Shown here: piece after piece, positions 10,037 through 22,730 of the stretch
Layout of the letters: each line of letters begins with the position of its first letter
Numbering within the stretch: the stretch's first letter is position 1
Translations under genes and position numbers: made by a program
The notes under the pieces: generated by a model
The model's input: only the letters and a program-made list of their open reading frames with translations
Database searches by the model: none
What the model was told of the DNA's origin: nothing
Assembly: GCA_029891345.1 (NCBI GenBank)
Contig: CM057005.1
Span: 62,141,760 to 62,205,759, forward strand
Direction of reading: 5' to 3'
Source of the DNA: Dryococelus australis
Taxonomy: Eukaryota > Arthropoda > Insecta > Phasmatodea > Phasmatidae
DNA length: 64,000 bases

Positions 10037-12637
10037 AGAGGCCTTCCTAGCAAAACCAATCACAGGAAGCATCTATCCACACAGACACGTCTTATCCATT
10101 CACAACAGACCTCTCTTCTCGCATGTTCACGTATTGGCCATAGGAGACCTCTCATCGTTGGTTCATGTGCTGGCGAATAAAATTCAATAACTTTATTGCT
10201 GTTGACTTGTCCCTTCCGTTTTGCGGTTTGACAGCTGTTCTGCATGTACTTGGGTCGTCAGGTATTTCTATGTTCTTATAAAGCTTCCCTGTTAATATTG
10301 GAATGTTAAAAAATTTATATTAATACTTCTTTATGTCATTTTTCTGAATATTTCAAGTTCGGTCGCTAGCATTACAGTCACGTTAGCCAGATGGTCCGTC
10401 ATGTGCAGAACGTTCAGTAAATCCGAGGAAACATGTGTTTGGTGTTCGGAGAAACTCTGCAGATCATATCTGTAACAGGCTTTCTTTTTTAAATGCGTTT
10501 ATTTCAATGCACAATAACATTAGCCAGTGGGATCACTTTTTACACAAGAGGTCAAAACCAATTTTCTTCCATCGTTGTGGTCCGGGACAAGAAAATTGCC
10601 AAATAAACGCAGGATGATTAGGCTACCTGGCATGTAAGTGTAATGCATCGCCAATACATCTGACACGTAGAACAAATTTAGCAGTAGGGTCTGTAAAATT
10701 ACATTATTCGATTTAGGACTTGTATTTGTGATGTCCTTTGTCCTTTATAGTACGGAAGGCAAGCGGAAAACATGACAAAATCATCCCGAAAATTAAGGCT
10801 TGGTTACGTTAACACCGAGAATCTTAACCTCCCTCCTTATTATATGCTGCAACTAAAAAGTTTAGTAACAAAACATTTCAGCTTCGAGTTAAAAAATTAT
10901 TATATTTTTAATTAATTAAAATACGTAACATTTAATTTCCAAGGGAGATCGAAATTTTCGTAGCAACTACATTAAAAAAAGTTTTATCTCCTACGCTCTC
11001 TTCTCATTGTTACTAACATATAGCAGTTTCCCGGTTACAATGTGGTTTCCAGCAGAAAGGTCACCTGTTATAGTTCAAACTTGCATACGAGTGTCGACTT
11101 TTTATTTAATATTTCTTGTTATAAATTACTTTATACATGCATAATGTTGTTATCGAAGAGCAACGAAAAACTGAACAAAAGCACTGCTATCATAAAGGAG
11201 TAACGTAAGTACCTTGAGCAATTTTTTTTTTTTTTAAACATTGCTGGAGATTTGTGGTAATTCATTTCACCATAAATATTATTCGCAAACGCTTACACAG
11301 ATATCCCCTATTTCCCCGTAAATATACTCTGGAGGAAATAGAAATACGTGCCTTGTAATACCGCAGAGATGAAAGCAAGAGATTTCTGTTGGAGTGCAGA
11401 AAGCCTCTTCATCTTTCTCTGTGGTACGGCCGGTTTGGAAAGCTCGCGCTTCAGATAACAAACGTCCCCGTTCGGCCCGATGGCAGAGTAAACAATACAA
11501 GAGATCTCGTCGTTTGAAGAGTCCTGGTACTTCAATCTCCTGGGCGGCGACGTCATCGTCCGTTGAAGATGACAACGTAGGGCAAACCACGCGTTCAAAG
11601 AACTTTCACGAAATATTCGGCGAGTTCAATATTATTCAATTTGTGCCCATAACTGGAGATACCATGGATCTGTGTGCACCTTGAAAAGTTCTTGAACTCT
11701 CCAAGGACGTATGTAAACTCTTATGAGATCCGAAACACTACAGAGAATCATATTTATTTTACCTGGCCCAGCATTGGCTGTTTTAGTATTCAATGGTAAA
11801 TTCCTGTCTTATGCTTTGCACACAACTTATTTACCAAAAGCTTAAATAGCTTGTAAACTGCAAGATGTTTTAAGAGTTATGAAGACTGACAAATGTTGCA
11901 AGCAACAAGACTAAAACAAATATACTTCTGTCAAGATTAAAGCCAAAATCACTTTATGATAGTAACTAACTATTAAAAAAATGGAATATTTCACCAAAAA
12001 CAAGCAGAGAAGTTCTACACAAAACTGATTCTTAAAAATCTGCATCTCTATCATATCTTACAGACCACAATTGGTATTTTCAAGTTATCGAAAACTGGCC
12101 AACGAATAGTGCTATGTGAATTTACATTTCGTAGACAGTTTATCACTGATTAATATCCAAAATAAGATAGGCGGTTACGTATGTTGTAACCATTTTTTTA
12201 ATTCTACAAACGTGTTTTATTTTGCATCAGAGGTGACATGTTGGTAGTTTCACACACTTGGCCATTATTTAAAAAAACATCAAGAATAATATACACTACT
12301 GAGTTTAATTATTCTAACATATAAAATATTAGATCGCGCACTTGTACGCTGATGAACTACTGCCGCAAAGTGTCATCAATTTTTGAGCTTACGGTAAATT
12401 AAATTTTTCACCCGCATCATTTTCGAGCCAACCATTTACTCATAGCTCCGATCACAAAATTAAGAGCTTAGGAAAGCTATCGCAGTGTGCGGAATCTCCT
12501 AAATATAAAATAAAGAACATAATTTGAACCACCTAATGTATGTTTATAGTGTTATATTTATTGACAAGGCATTCTAATGCATGCAAATGACACACACTCA
12601 TGAGCAATTTAATTGGAGGTACCTGCCTAGTAGCATG
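10037..12637. other. Unassigned 2.6 kb
   Basis: Mostly AT-rich. A GC-richer patch at 11,390-11,690 has overlapping open frames on both strands (96 codons plus, 96 and 103 codons minus). I recognise none of the products and see no supporting motif. It could be an exon or chance. Confidence 0.35.
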
Positions 12638-12639
12638 TA

Positions 12640-13061
12640 AAGGTTGTTCACGACAAAGTGAGCACTTTAGAAACGAACCTTAGAGAAAAGTCACTGCTCC
12701 TGAATGCAAGTATTTTAATGGACGCACTGAGTGACAATCGCCCAGTAAAGTTGGTAACGATTGATTGAAAGTAGTTCCATATCTGAACGTTGAATGAAAA
12801 GTGTTAGGTAACCATTTGTGATAACTTAGAATTAATTATTACACTTTCAGTTTTTTTAACGCATCGAAGTGTATAAATTAGCATATTTGCAAAATATTTA
12901 CTTTTCCAATAATTTCACAGTTTAACTTGACAGACGCATGAATAAAGTGATGAGGACCATGGCACTGTTAATTTTACATTAGGCGGAAGAAATTATAGTG
13001 TAAATACAAGTAGATCTTACGCAGGGCTTTCAAAAGTGTTCATTTTACCGTGAACAACCTT
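12640..13061 (+). mobile_element. MITE family A, copy A2
   Basis: Full-length copy with ends AAGGTTGTTCACGACAAAGT and CATTTTACCGTGAACAACCTT, flanked by TA on both sides. It contains the family landmarks GACGCACTGAGTGAC, CCAGTAAAGTTGGTAACGAT, AATAATTTCACAG, GACGCATGAATAAAGTGATG and AAGTAGATCTTACGCAGGGC. It is directly followed by a Tc1 fragment and MITE C2. Confidence 0.9.
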
Positions 13062-13321
13062 TATCACCCCTTTTCGCCCCCGATGACAGCAGAGTGGTGT
13101 GGTATTGCGTGGCAAGGCACTGGAAAAGCTCGGGAGTCGTACTGGTCCATGATCACTGCACAGCATCCCACATTTCACGGAGATCGGTCGGAGCAGGATC
13201 CACGGCGAGCGCATCCTTTTCGACAGATCCCAGATGTGTGCCATAGGACTGAGGTCGGGCGACCTCGACGGCCAGGCAAGCATCCTCATGTCCGTGGAGT
13301 GATCATCCAACCGCTCGTTTA
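13062..13321 (-). pseudogene. Tc1-like transposase, C-terminal fragment
   Basis: The minus strand encodes MLAWPSRSPDLSPMAHIWDL, the third catalytic block of Tc1-like DD34E transposases (normally SPDLNPIEHLW). Here the catalytic Glu of the PIE triplet is replaced by Ala, and no other catalytic blocks are present. The fragment lies exactly between MITE A2 and MITE C2. It is dead and truncated on both sides. Confidence 0.75.
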
Positions 13322-13561
13322 TAGACTATTGACGTTCAATTGAGCACTTTCAAGTCCCTTCCAACAGGCATTAACCGCTAATAAATATATCTTACTGCAG
13401 CCTCAGGCGTTAACTTTCGAGTGTGCTGAAATGTATACCCTGTGTTTATTGGTCACACTGCAATGTTAATACTAAAAAATAGCATGGAGATAGAATTTGG
13501 GTTAAAAAAAAAAACATTTAGAAGGGCCTTAAAAAGTGCTCACTTTATCGTGAACAGCCTA
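13322..13561 (-). mobile_element. MITE family C, copy C2
   Basis: It is the reverse-orientation relative of 61,678-61,876. Interior landmarks match: GGCATTAACCGCTAATAAATA, CTGCAGCCTCAGGC and TGTTTATTGGTC. The right terminus AGTGCTCACTTTATCGTGAA plus CAGCCTA is well preserved. The left terminus (TAGACTATTGACGTTCAATT) aligns without gaps to the shared terminal repeat but has several substitutions. Confidence 0.75.
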
Positions 13562-15188
13562 TACAGTTCGAGACCGGTAGGCCAGTGCGTAATTTAGCTG
13601 TGGGGTACAGATCTCACGGAAAGGTGGTGTAGCTGCAGAAATGGGTGCATATAGTCTGGCAGCAGGTCGCTGCATCGTTCGTCGCTAAGAAACGATGGTA
13701 CGTGTGACAGAAGACGTATTTATTCCCACATAAACAGTACCTATACGAGGATGCCACCTCCACAGGTTTTAACTATACGCTACTGACATGAGGGTTCCAT
13801 CGCTTCATATGCTTGACGACACACTTGAACCCTGCTATTGGCGTGTACAAACGTGTTTTTTTTGTGTGTAGCCACTTTAAATATTTATCAGCTAAAAGTT
13901 AGCTCTTTGAACACACTTGCTATGTATGGGGTAATAATATGGCCCTTATATACTAACGCAAAATGTACTTTACTACGTTGATGACATTAGCTTATCCTGC
14001 ATTATGATACACCTTTCTGGTTAAATGCTACATAAAATACTAACAATTGGCGTCAAATCAAACAGAACATATGTTTTTTTATTTTTTTTTACGAAACCAT
14101 TATAGCGCGTTGTGATTATGTCTGTCCCTCGCGCAAGTTTTTACGCTAGACCTTTTCTAACGTATTCACTAATTGCCCTAGTCGTCACTTAGTTAATGGA
14201 CTTAGGAGTGCATACGATTATCGTTTCGAACTCAAGCGTGGTTTTTCAGGTTTATTTGGTGCAACCATAAAACAGTGGGGAAACACTGGCCGTGATTTTT
14301 ATAATGCTCTGGAGTGCTACGATTCCTTAGAGTAAGGCATCACATTGAGCGTTTACGATTTCAGCCCCACGCACGACATTGTAGAGCTTACTCTCAGTAC
14401 CCGCGCTTTGAAGCTGGCGACTGTGTGCGTTTAGCCGACCACGATCACTCAGTTTCGCATGTAGTACTGTTGATTTGTTTGCTTGAATATTTGTAACAGG
14501 ACAGACACCGAATATAGTCTGCTGTAAATGAGCTGTGAGCTGACTTCTGATTAAGCATTTGTTTGACAGTTAAAAGCAAAATATACACGACACCTTGCGA
14601 AACAACCATGAAATTATTTCAGGACAGTCTCTAAAAAAAATAAATAAAATAAAATAAAATAAAATAAAATTCTTCCACTACAGTAAATGTTAATGCCATG
14701 TTGTCAAAACCTAGCTACTGACGCCATTGCGCCAACTTCTTGTTTCTGGAGAGGGAAACAAGCTCCTATCTCGTTTTCTCTCTTATTCCCTCTCTCTCAG
14801 TGTGTCAGTCTGTCCGCGACGTTATGTATAGATATAACACTTGTTTTCATGTATGCCAAGGTATGAAATGACACGAGTAAAAAATATTCAAGAGAACATA
14901 GTATTAACTCATTGCTTGCAGAGACAAAATGAGTTATAAAAGCGTCATAATAGCTGAAAATTCTGTATTACATGTTTAATTATTACAAGCAATTTTAAAA
15001 TAGAACTCATTAAAATATTATATTTGAAAATTATGAAACAAGACATTTGCTATAAGTTATGATTATTACAAACTGAACTAACGGCCGATCACACGGGAGG
15101 GAGTGCAGCACCCTTTGCCCCCTGCCCAACCCTTCAATACCCGGCGCCAACGTAGCTCAAAATCGGCCACAGAAACATTACAGTACGA
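13562..15188. other. Unassigned 1.6 kb with a TAAAA microsatellite
   Basis: It contains an AAAAT/TAAAA pentanucleotide repeat at 14,637-14,670 and a CT-rich patch at 14,760-14,800. No gene or shared family seen. Confidence 0.5.
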
Positions 15189-15249
15189 TCACCAACTCTT
15201 TGTCCCTGCTTGCCATATATTATGTCGTGCAGGAACAAAGAGCTGGTGA
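15189..15249. other. Long hairpin, pre-miRNA-like geometry
   Basis: A 21-nt arm at 15,189-15,209 (TCACCAACTCTTTGTCCCTGC) pairs with 15,229-15,249 (GCAGGAACAAAGAGCTGGTGA) with only two non-Watson-Crick positions. The loop is 19 nt. A 61-nt near-perfect hairpin could be a microRNA precursor or the remains of a tiny foldback element. I do not recognise either arm as a known miRNA. Confidence 0.45.
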
Positions 15250-15695
15250 GCGGACTTTAACGACTCTTGAGATTATAACGCAAACTATGCTCCAGAGAAT
15301 TTAAGTCATCACGGCCATCGAGGCACGAAGCTTACATTTTATACGTTTACCGGCCCTTCGTACTCGAGCAATTATATGGAATTAACATGTGATTCATAAA
15401 AGCAAGTTTTCTTTTGACGTTCGTGCCCTAACGAAGTGCGTGATTCATTTATATTATTTTGTTGTGGTTTATATTTTGTGGCACACCACCGTGTCTGATG
15501 GTATTCGTCTGAATCGCCTCGCAAAACCCTCAGGCTGAACTGACATCTTATGTGCTTATTTCGATCCAATGTCTGATAGACATGGACTTCCTACTAATAA
15601 TTGCTCTATGGTCAATAAATGTTCTGTGTAAAAAGTAATATAATAATATATGGTGGTCGGTAATGAGCTTGTCGGTGGTCTCTTATTTTTTACTA
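15250..15695. other. Unassigned stretch
   Basis: No gene or repeat recognised. Confidence 0.4.
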
Positions 15696-16091
15696 AAGAC
15701 TGTTCACGATAAAGTGAGCACATTTGAAATCAACCTTAGAAAAATGTCAAGGCCCCTGCCTGCATATATTTTAAATGACGCACTGAGTTACATGCCCCTA
15801 GTAAAGTTGGTAACGATGGATGGGTAGCAGTTATGTATCCTAACGTCAAATAAAAACTGTTAGTAACCATTTTCTCTTTTCTTTTTTTATGAATAAAAAA
15901 GTAAAAGTTAGCAGATTTATAAAATATGTACTTTTATAATACTTTAACACTTTCACTTGACCGACGCATGAATATAATGATGAGGCCCATGGCAATGTTA
16001 ATCTTACGTAAGGCAGAAGAAAACACAAGGCACATGCAAGTAGATCTTAAGCAGGGATTACAAAGGTGCTAATTTTACCGTGAATAGCGTA
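15696..16091 (+). mobile_element. MITE family A, copy A3
   Basis: Ends AAGACTGTTCACGATAAAGT and AATTTTACCGTGAATAGCGTA, TA-flanked. It carries the interior landmarks CCTGCCTGCATATATTTTAA, AGTAAAGTTGGTAACGATGG and GACCGACGCATGAAT. A Tc1-like element begins within about 10 bp of its right end. Confidence 0.85.
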
Positions 16092-16098
16092 TACTGGA

Positions 16099-17509
16099 CC
16101 ACATTAACGTTTGTGAAAAATGCAAAACCAAGAAGGATACATGTGATTGAAATGAACTTTATAATCACAGATTAGGTACATAACAATACACAATTAATTT
16201 GGGATTACAGAACTCTACATGATCTCTGTCCTTGAGAATTCAGTATGATGTGAAGCGCCAACGTGCTGCAATCAGAGCCCCCCCTAAACGTTGTGGCATG
16301 GAATAAAATAGGACTTGGACATGTTCCTGGGGAGTCTCCCTCCATGCGGTTTGTATCCGAGTCCACAAAGTATGAACAATGGTTGCTAGAGGAACGTGAC
16401 GAACAAGTCACCGACCAACCATATCCCAGACACGTTCGATTGGCGACATGTCAGGCGAACGTGCAGGCCAGGGATGCAGTGGTATCCGCCGTTCATTGAA
16501 GAAAGCTTGCACATGGCTAGCCACATATGACTGGGCATTGTCCTGCTAAAACATGGCATGTGGAGTTGCCTGAAGGAGGAGCGGTACCTCGGGCTCTAAA
16601 ACCTCCCTAATGTAGCTGTTGCTGTTCAGATTGCCCTCAATACGCAGGAGTCGACATCGCATGTTGTATCCATTGGCGCCCCACAGCATCATACTTGGCG
16701 TTTGTCTGCTATGCCGCTCCACAATTCAGGCTGCCAGATTACTGTCACCATGGTAATGTTTAAAATGTACGCGGCCATCACTGTAGGGCAGGTTGAAGCG
16801 GGACTCGTCCGAAAACACTATATTCTGACACTCACCACGCCAGCGACGGCGTTCACATGCCCATTGAAGTCTGAGGCGTTTGTGGTTTCTAGACAATGGT
16901 ATCTGACGCTGTGACGTGAATGCCACCAGTCCAGCCTGCAGCAGACGGCGTCGAACCGTCGACGCAGACAAGTCCACACCCGTTGCAGTGCTCCAGTGTC
17001 GAGCCAACACTGTGCACGAGGCTTTACGGTCCCTTACGGTCCATACGGACAAGATGTCGATCATCCCGTGCTGTGTTCACATGGCGTGGTACAGTACCCG
17101 CTCGTCACTTCGTACAATCCTTTCTATCCACTGGCTCCACACAAGCATCACTGTCATAGCAGCACGCCCTGTACGAGCCGAAATGTCGCGGTATGACAAA
17201 CCCGTTTCCCGGAGACTGATCATTCTGGCCCGTTCGAACTCACTCGCATGCTGATATGGCGCCTTTTGACGTCGACGAGGCATACTAGCACTTGCTTTCA
17301 CTTCTTTTGACGGCTCTTCACTGACTGAGATTGGCATAACGCTTACCTTTCCGGTCGCACAAGAGAGGGCACTGCTGGGCCTAGGTGTACGCCATCTCTC
17401 TGCAGTGGTAATCACTTATTGACGGTACACTGTTCTACACATCCTCAGAGTTTGGATTCATCCCGGTCATTTTTTTCTGGGTGTTTCAATTTTCACAAAC
17501 AATAGTGTA
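16099..17509 (-). mobile_element. Tc1-like transposon, inactive
   Basis: A 1.4-kb element around the transposase relic. The imperfect ends share TTTGTGAAAA: left ACATTAACGTTTGTGAAAAA, and from the right CACTATTGTTTGTGAAAATT. A TA (17,508-17,509) lies at the right end, as expected for the TA target. The left tip is degraded and the TA there may be the one at the end of MITE A3 (16,092-16,093). Confidence 0.7.
16240..17283 (-). pseudogene. Tc1-like DD34E transposase, nearly full length but frameshifted
   Basis: It starts at the ATG at 17,281-17,283 (MPRRRQKAPY). An N-terminal helix-turn-helix follows (MISLRETGLSYRDISARTGR). After a frameshift near 17,070 the second DNA-binding part reads ASTVRRRLLQAGL. 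Catalytic residues are visible: the first Asp in FSDESRF (16,807-16,809), the second in QDNAQS (16,540-16,542) directly after an in-frame TAG two codons upstream, and Glu in SPDMSPIERVWD (16,435-16,437). The second Asp and the Glu have 34 residues between them, the DD34E spacing of Tc1-like enzymes. The protein ends at the stop at 16,240-16,242 after RWRFTSY. The triad is intact but at least two frameshifts and a stop make it non-functional. Confidence 0.9.
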
Positions 17510-19324
17510 GTTCTTCAGAGGAATAATTAGTTGGTGATTCGTCTGTTATTTGATTTTCATGAGTGTTGTTTATGTTGAATGCATGATTTGGATTACGAGA
17601 GCTTGTAAGTTTTCGAATATTTTATTTTGTAGCTAATCTCTGCAGAAGCAAGTTTCGCAAACAAACAGAATTTACACAAACTAACTTCTAATATTAGTTT
17701 CAGCTTTCTTTTTGCAATGTTTTCGACGAACCTGGTGGTAAGTCGTGCACTTAACAAGCGTCCAGTCAGGTTTATTCATCAAGTACTGTCATAATTTTAC
17801 ACTCGTAATATTTACGGGGGTCTTCGTGAGGTCGAAAATAAAGTGTACCGTCGCAATCTCCACATTTTTACAGTAAACCCATTAAAATTTTTATTTCTTA
17901 CTTATCTTTACTTGCGAAGTTCGAGTGTTTGGTAGAAACGTAATCTTCAGAGCCGTATAGGATTTCACAGCAACTCGTCGTTGAGCTATCCTCGTCAGAG
18001 ATGACTCGCTTCTGCACGAGACGAAAACGCACTGTAGCAACAAACCCAGGTCGGTTTCACCTCACGTCTCGTTAACGAAACTCCAGAGCGCTCTCGAGAT
18101 GGATGACGTAAGCCGGGAGATCAAGTCAGATGTTCGCGAAGTCCATGCGTCCGAACTGAAGGAAGCCGCTTCAAGAAAGCGGCGGGCTAATTGCTGTAAT
18201 TAACTCAAAGCTTTTTAATAAGACTGCGGTCGAGTGAGAAGGAGGTCGAAAAAAAAAAAGTTGGGCTGGCTAGTTCTGCTACGGATGGAGAGGGACTAGC
18301 GGGAATTAAAAAGGGGCCGAGGATGTAAGTCCTTTCAGAAATCCCAGCCGAGCGAACTCTTCATGTAAATACTGTAATTAGAAGAAATATGATCAGTGAC
18401 ACGATCTTGTGCGCCTTCTTATAGAAACTAAGGTTATTCACAAAATTTTATTTAGCTCTGAAATATTTTTTGTTGAGCAATTCTACGGCGTATTGGAAAT
18501 TAACTTTTGACAGATTTTTTTTTTCAGTATAAAGTTCTATGGAGAGATTTGTGCGTCTCTCAAGATTGAGGTCTTCAGGGCCGATTTAGTGTAAAATATA
18601 TTTTATTAAGTTATATATACTTTCAACGTCATACTTCGTACAAATTTAACTATCCAATAAGCATTCGACGAGTTACCAACCCTTGTATGTAACAATTTTC
18701 TTAATTGGCGCCAGACTGCAAAAGGTTTTAATATCTCAAACAAAGTCTAAATATTTCGTACTCAGAAGCAGGAATCTATTTAGTTATAATAAGTTTGTCA
18801 AGACTTCAGCGGTTGTAAAGCTTTTTCGATCATACTTTATCCAAAGTACTGTGTTTCATTTTAAATATTTCATATTTTGCAGGCAATAAACTCGTTCTTA
18901 AATTCACCTGCAAATGCGTACACCATTCTTGTGAATTTTTCATACCATAAATCGAACATACAATATATTCCAGATCAACTTTTACAAAATTGTCGAGGCT
19001 GTTCCCTATGCACAGTGAGACAGGAAACATTTTAGTAGGTCTCGTAGTCCTAAGTAATTTTTGGATTATCAGACTTTCAAAAAATAAACAATAACTTACG
19101 AATGACATAATGCGCCTACTTTCCTCTACATGGGTGCAAATACATTTTAGTGACGTTCTTAAATTCTTAGATGGTAGGTAGGCGGTGAGGGGTCATTGAC
19201 AGCAATGCCCTTAGATATAAAACCAGAGATATGTGAAGCAGTATAAAGACAATTAAATTACATGAGCGACTTACCCGGAATTCTAATTCAGAAATACTCC
19301 TAAAATTTAACTAGCTTGCAATCA
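17510..19324. other. Unassigned 1.8 kb with a CpG-richer block
   Basis: The block 17,940-18,330 is CpG-richer. It contains a hairpin at 18,165-18,183 (GCCGCTT/AAGCGGC) followed at once by TAATTGCTGTAATTA (18,188-18,202), a palindromic pair of homeodomain core sites. It could be a regulatory element, but nothing else supports that. The rest is AT-rich and unassigned. Confidence 0.3.
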
Positions 19325-20730
19325 ACTGCATTATGGAGGTAGGGTTCGGAGCATCAACTTCAGATGTAATCAGTCTAATGTTTTGAATGATGAGGTTCAC
19401 TTACCTGAAATAATTTATTCGGCCGTAATTTGAAAATAAGTGCCTTAGCCGCTAAAACATACAAGTTTACACGACCTACCCTAACGCTACTTGTGTGAAA
19501 AATTTGGTGGAAATAAGTTGATTCGTATCAGAGATATGGCATAAAAATTTTATTTTCTTAAATAAGGCTATCTTACAAAATTTCTTAAAAAGTGGCTCCA
19601 TGCACGATGTTTGTAATACGTACCGGCAGCACAAAAAGTTTGATTGGAATTGCTAACTTCTTAAATAGATATGCCAAATGTATGAAAATACTTATATAGC
19701 CACCATTTTTTTAAATTATTTTCTGACCCAATTTAAATCATGTAAGTGGTGTGAAAAACGTTCTGGAAATTAGTAGAATCCTTCCGTAAATATGAAAAAA
19801 CATTCAGTTTATTCACATGACACTACTTTGCAAAAAATCCTGCAAAGGAGGATTTCTGTATTCATATCTGTTGGTTGGTCCTCTATATATGACATATAAA
19901 CTCGATTGATCACGTGTATCTTCATAGATAGAGGTCAGAAAGTTTATATATTAGCACAAATTAGTTGCCAAATGTGTTTTTATGTTTAGTTGATGCTTAT
20001 AAAAGATATTCTCAACCTGCAAAATTTGGTTGGTTTTGGTCAAATGGTATGGTAATTATATAAAATAATCATAAAATATTTTTATGCCCGCCATTTTGAA
20101 AATATGTGCCTAATAAAGTTTAATTACTATATATTTATTTACCTGGCCTATCATAGTATTCCTTACGTGCCGAATTTGACGAAAATTTGTTGATTAATAT
20201 TAGAGATATAATGTAAATTATTTATTTTCACGTACGGTGCTATATTTAAAAATGGCGGATTAAAAGTGATTGTTGTTTAGTTTATATGATGCTTGTAATA
20301 CATACCGTCAGCATAAAAACTTGGCTGAAATCGGCCAAATGTTATGTTGGTTATACTAAATAACATAATAATATTTGTTTAGCCGCTATTTTAAAAATAA
20401 ATGTCTAACAGAGATTATTTACTTATATTTACTTGGTCTATCATAGCATTTACTTGCCAAATTTTAAGAAAATCGGTTCAGTAGTTTTCGAGATATAGTA
20501 TAAAAGCCTTATTTTTCATGTAGCGCTATCTCCCAAAATGGCGGACCAACAACAATATTCACCTCTGAATTTAATGCTTACAACTTGTGCTGTCAGCATT
20601 CGAAATATTGTTGAAATCGGTTTGAATGGTTTCCGAGATGACATATCGTCCTAAATGTTAAAATGGCCGCCATTTTTAAGGCAAGTGTCCGTTGCGGTCA
20701 AAAACTATAAAAGTCAAATATCCTTACTTA
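19325..20730. repeat. Diffuse AT-rich repeat with about 300-bp internal periodicity (family G, copy 1)
   Basis: Recurring phrases appear near 19,450, 20,100, 20,400 and 20,600. They are GCCGCCATTTTGAAAATAAG-like, CCTGGCCTATCATAG-like, AAATTTGGTGGAAATAAG-like and a GAGATATGGCATAAAA-like run. The start (AGGTAGGGTTCGGAGCATCA) matches 57,367 onward, so this is the same repeat family as the Helitron-like block there. No protein. Confidence 0.6.
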
Positions 20731-21237
20731 ATACGATATGTGTACTGAGTGTGGAGAGATGCGGTTCACGCTTTCAAACATTGGGCTGTGATCCGCGATG
20801 TGTTCCACGAGCCGGGGGGGGGGGGGGGGGGGAGGAGCGAACTCAGATACACACAAACACGCACATCCAGGAAAGTGATCTCATAATAAGCCTTTCTTTC
20901 CTTCGGAAAGTAGGCTGTAAAAGGTGTTTGTTAAATCATATTTATTTTTAAAAAAAATGAGAAAGTAAGGTGATTTGAACAACAATTTCCGGTATAGCCT
21001 TTTTTTTGCAATTGAATAAATGGTTGGTAGTATCGTGACTCTTTATTATAATAACGCAAATGGTGCCACCTTTTTTATTTCACTTAACTATGTATCTGTC
21101 AATTGTAATCTTTTTTTTTTTCTCGATACATTATTAATAAGCGTACTCGAATTAATAAAAAAACTCTACCTTGCTACAACTCTCAGACCAACGCTTTTTA
21201 CTCAATTTAACACCATGTTTGAAAGTTGAAAGGGAGC
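20731..21237. other. Unassigned stretch with poly-G tract
   Basis: It contains a G run near 20,814-20,832 within a GC-richer patch. No gene is recognised. Confidence 0.4.
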
Positions 21238-21668
21238 TAGGGATGTTAATATAGGATCGATAATGTTTTTATTGGTCATTTATAAAAGTATCGTTTTTTT
21301 TTAAATGGATATAAAAATATATATGTTTTCGGTACATCGGAGTTCGATATTTATCTAATAAAGGACTTGATGATATTTGTAAAATTGTTTGGAATATTAC
21401 ATACTGATGACACAAGGCATCGCAGAAAGATGTGCCGTCTGTTTTTGGTGCACGTTGCCAAAGTAAGCACAGTATTTTTCAAATTCAATTTGTGTATTCA
21501 AAACAGGGCTTATTACAAATATAATTGTTTAAATATTTATTTCCGATACCTGTAAAAATATATTAATATCGATAAAACATTTTTGAAACATATCAACAAT
21601 TTATATCGATATATTGTTTGATAGAATATCTTCATTTCAGTATATATCGATATTTTTGAACATCCCTA
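21238..21668. mobile_element. hAT-type MITE
   Basis: Ends TAGGGATGTTAATATAGG and, from the right, TAGGGATGTTCAAAAATATC, continuing into ATCGAT-rich subterminal repeats. It is flanked by aagggagc (21,230-21,237) and aagggaga (21,669-21,676), an 8-bp duplication with one mismatch. It is 431 bp and non-coding. The TAGGG tip and 8-bp duplication place it in hAT. Confidence 0.85.
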
Positions 21669-21676
21669 AAGGGAGA

Positions 21677-22730
21677 GGTACTACGCCTGACAGCTATACA
21701 TGTAGTGTGCAATGGTGTAGGAACCGTGAGGTAAATCCTCTGTTTCTAATGAAAAGGTGTGGCATTAGCAAATATGAATATAATTAACACCTTGTAATAT
21801 TTCCAGATAATTTTTTTTTTTTTAACCTGTCGCTTTATGGATGCTTACGTACTCAATGATCGCATTACGTTACGTAAATTAATATTCGAAATGAAAATCA
21901 AGTCACAGTTTATTCTAACACGTCATCAAGAATGATCTGTGCAAGTGTTTACATGTGCTTGTGTGAGTTTTGTCCCCTTTATCTTGACAAACGTTAACGC
22001 ACCAATGGACAAAATGCACTCTTTTCCCGGAATCATTTTATCTGACAATTATTTTACTAATAATGCACCTACAAAGTATAACGACTAAAACTTAGTAACA
22101 AAACAATGTAGGCCCTAATGAATGCTCGATGAAAACATCAAGTTTGTAACGGCTGCCGAGAGGGCTCACACCTGGTCCCACTGTGACGTCACGGCTCATA
22201 CACCTGCTCTCTCGTTTTCTTGTTTACGCTGTCCGTAAAGTGTGTTTCAGACTAGTTGTTTCGCTGTGATAGGTGATGTAGGAAACAATTAAGGCCACCA
22301 ATAAATCCCAAATGTTGAATAGCAGCGCACTCCAGAGGACGTCTTATAAAACACCGGCAAAATATGTTGACCCAAACATACTGTAGCAATTGAGTATGTT
22401 CTAAATATTTCACTCAATCGTTCATCCCTTCGCAAGAATCTTTCAGGAGGCGTCAGGTAAAGCTCTAAGATTAGTAATTTTTGTTCGTGGACCTCGTTTT
22501 GACACATGTATAAAACATTACATTTTACTTTCTTTATATAAGCGTAAAAAGTTTGAGTGATTTTGCACACATAACACTAAATATTCAGCGAGATTATTAC
22601 GGAGGTCCCGTGCCGTAAACATCCACACGTAGAAAAGTGAATTTGTCCGATAGTCGCCTCACTGAAACTAATCCCGTGTACGACCTACGAATGTTACTTT
22701 AGCGCTACGCGATTGTCGGATTTTGAACTT
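21677..22730. other. Unassigned 1 kb
   Basis: A GC-richer patch at 22,150-22,230 contains a perfect cAMP-response-type palindrome TGACGTCA (22,182-22,189) with CT-rich sequence downstream. This is weakly promoter-like. No exon is recognisable. Confidence 0.3.

Noticed and set aside
11279-11684. Opposing open frames of about 100 codons as a conserved exon
   Set aside because: I could not recognise any product or splice-site pattern that distinguishes one strand. Left as an unassigned patch.
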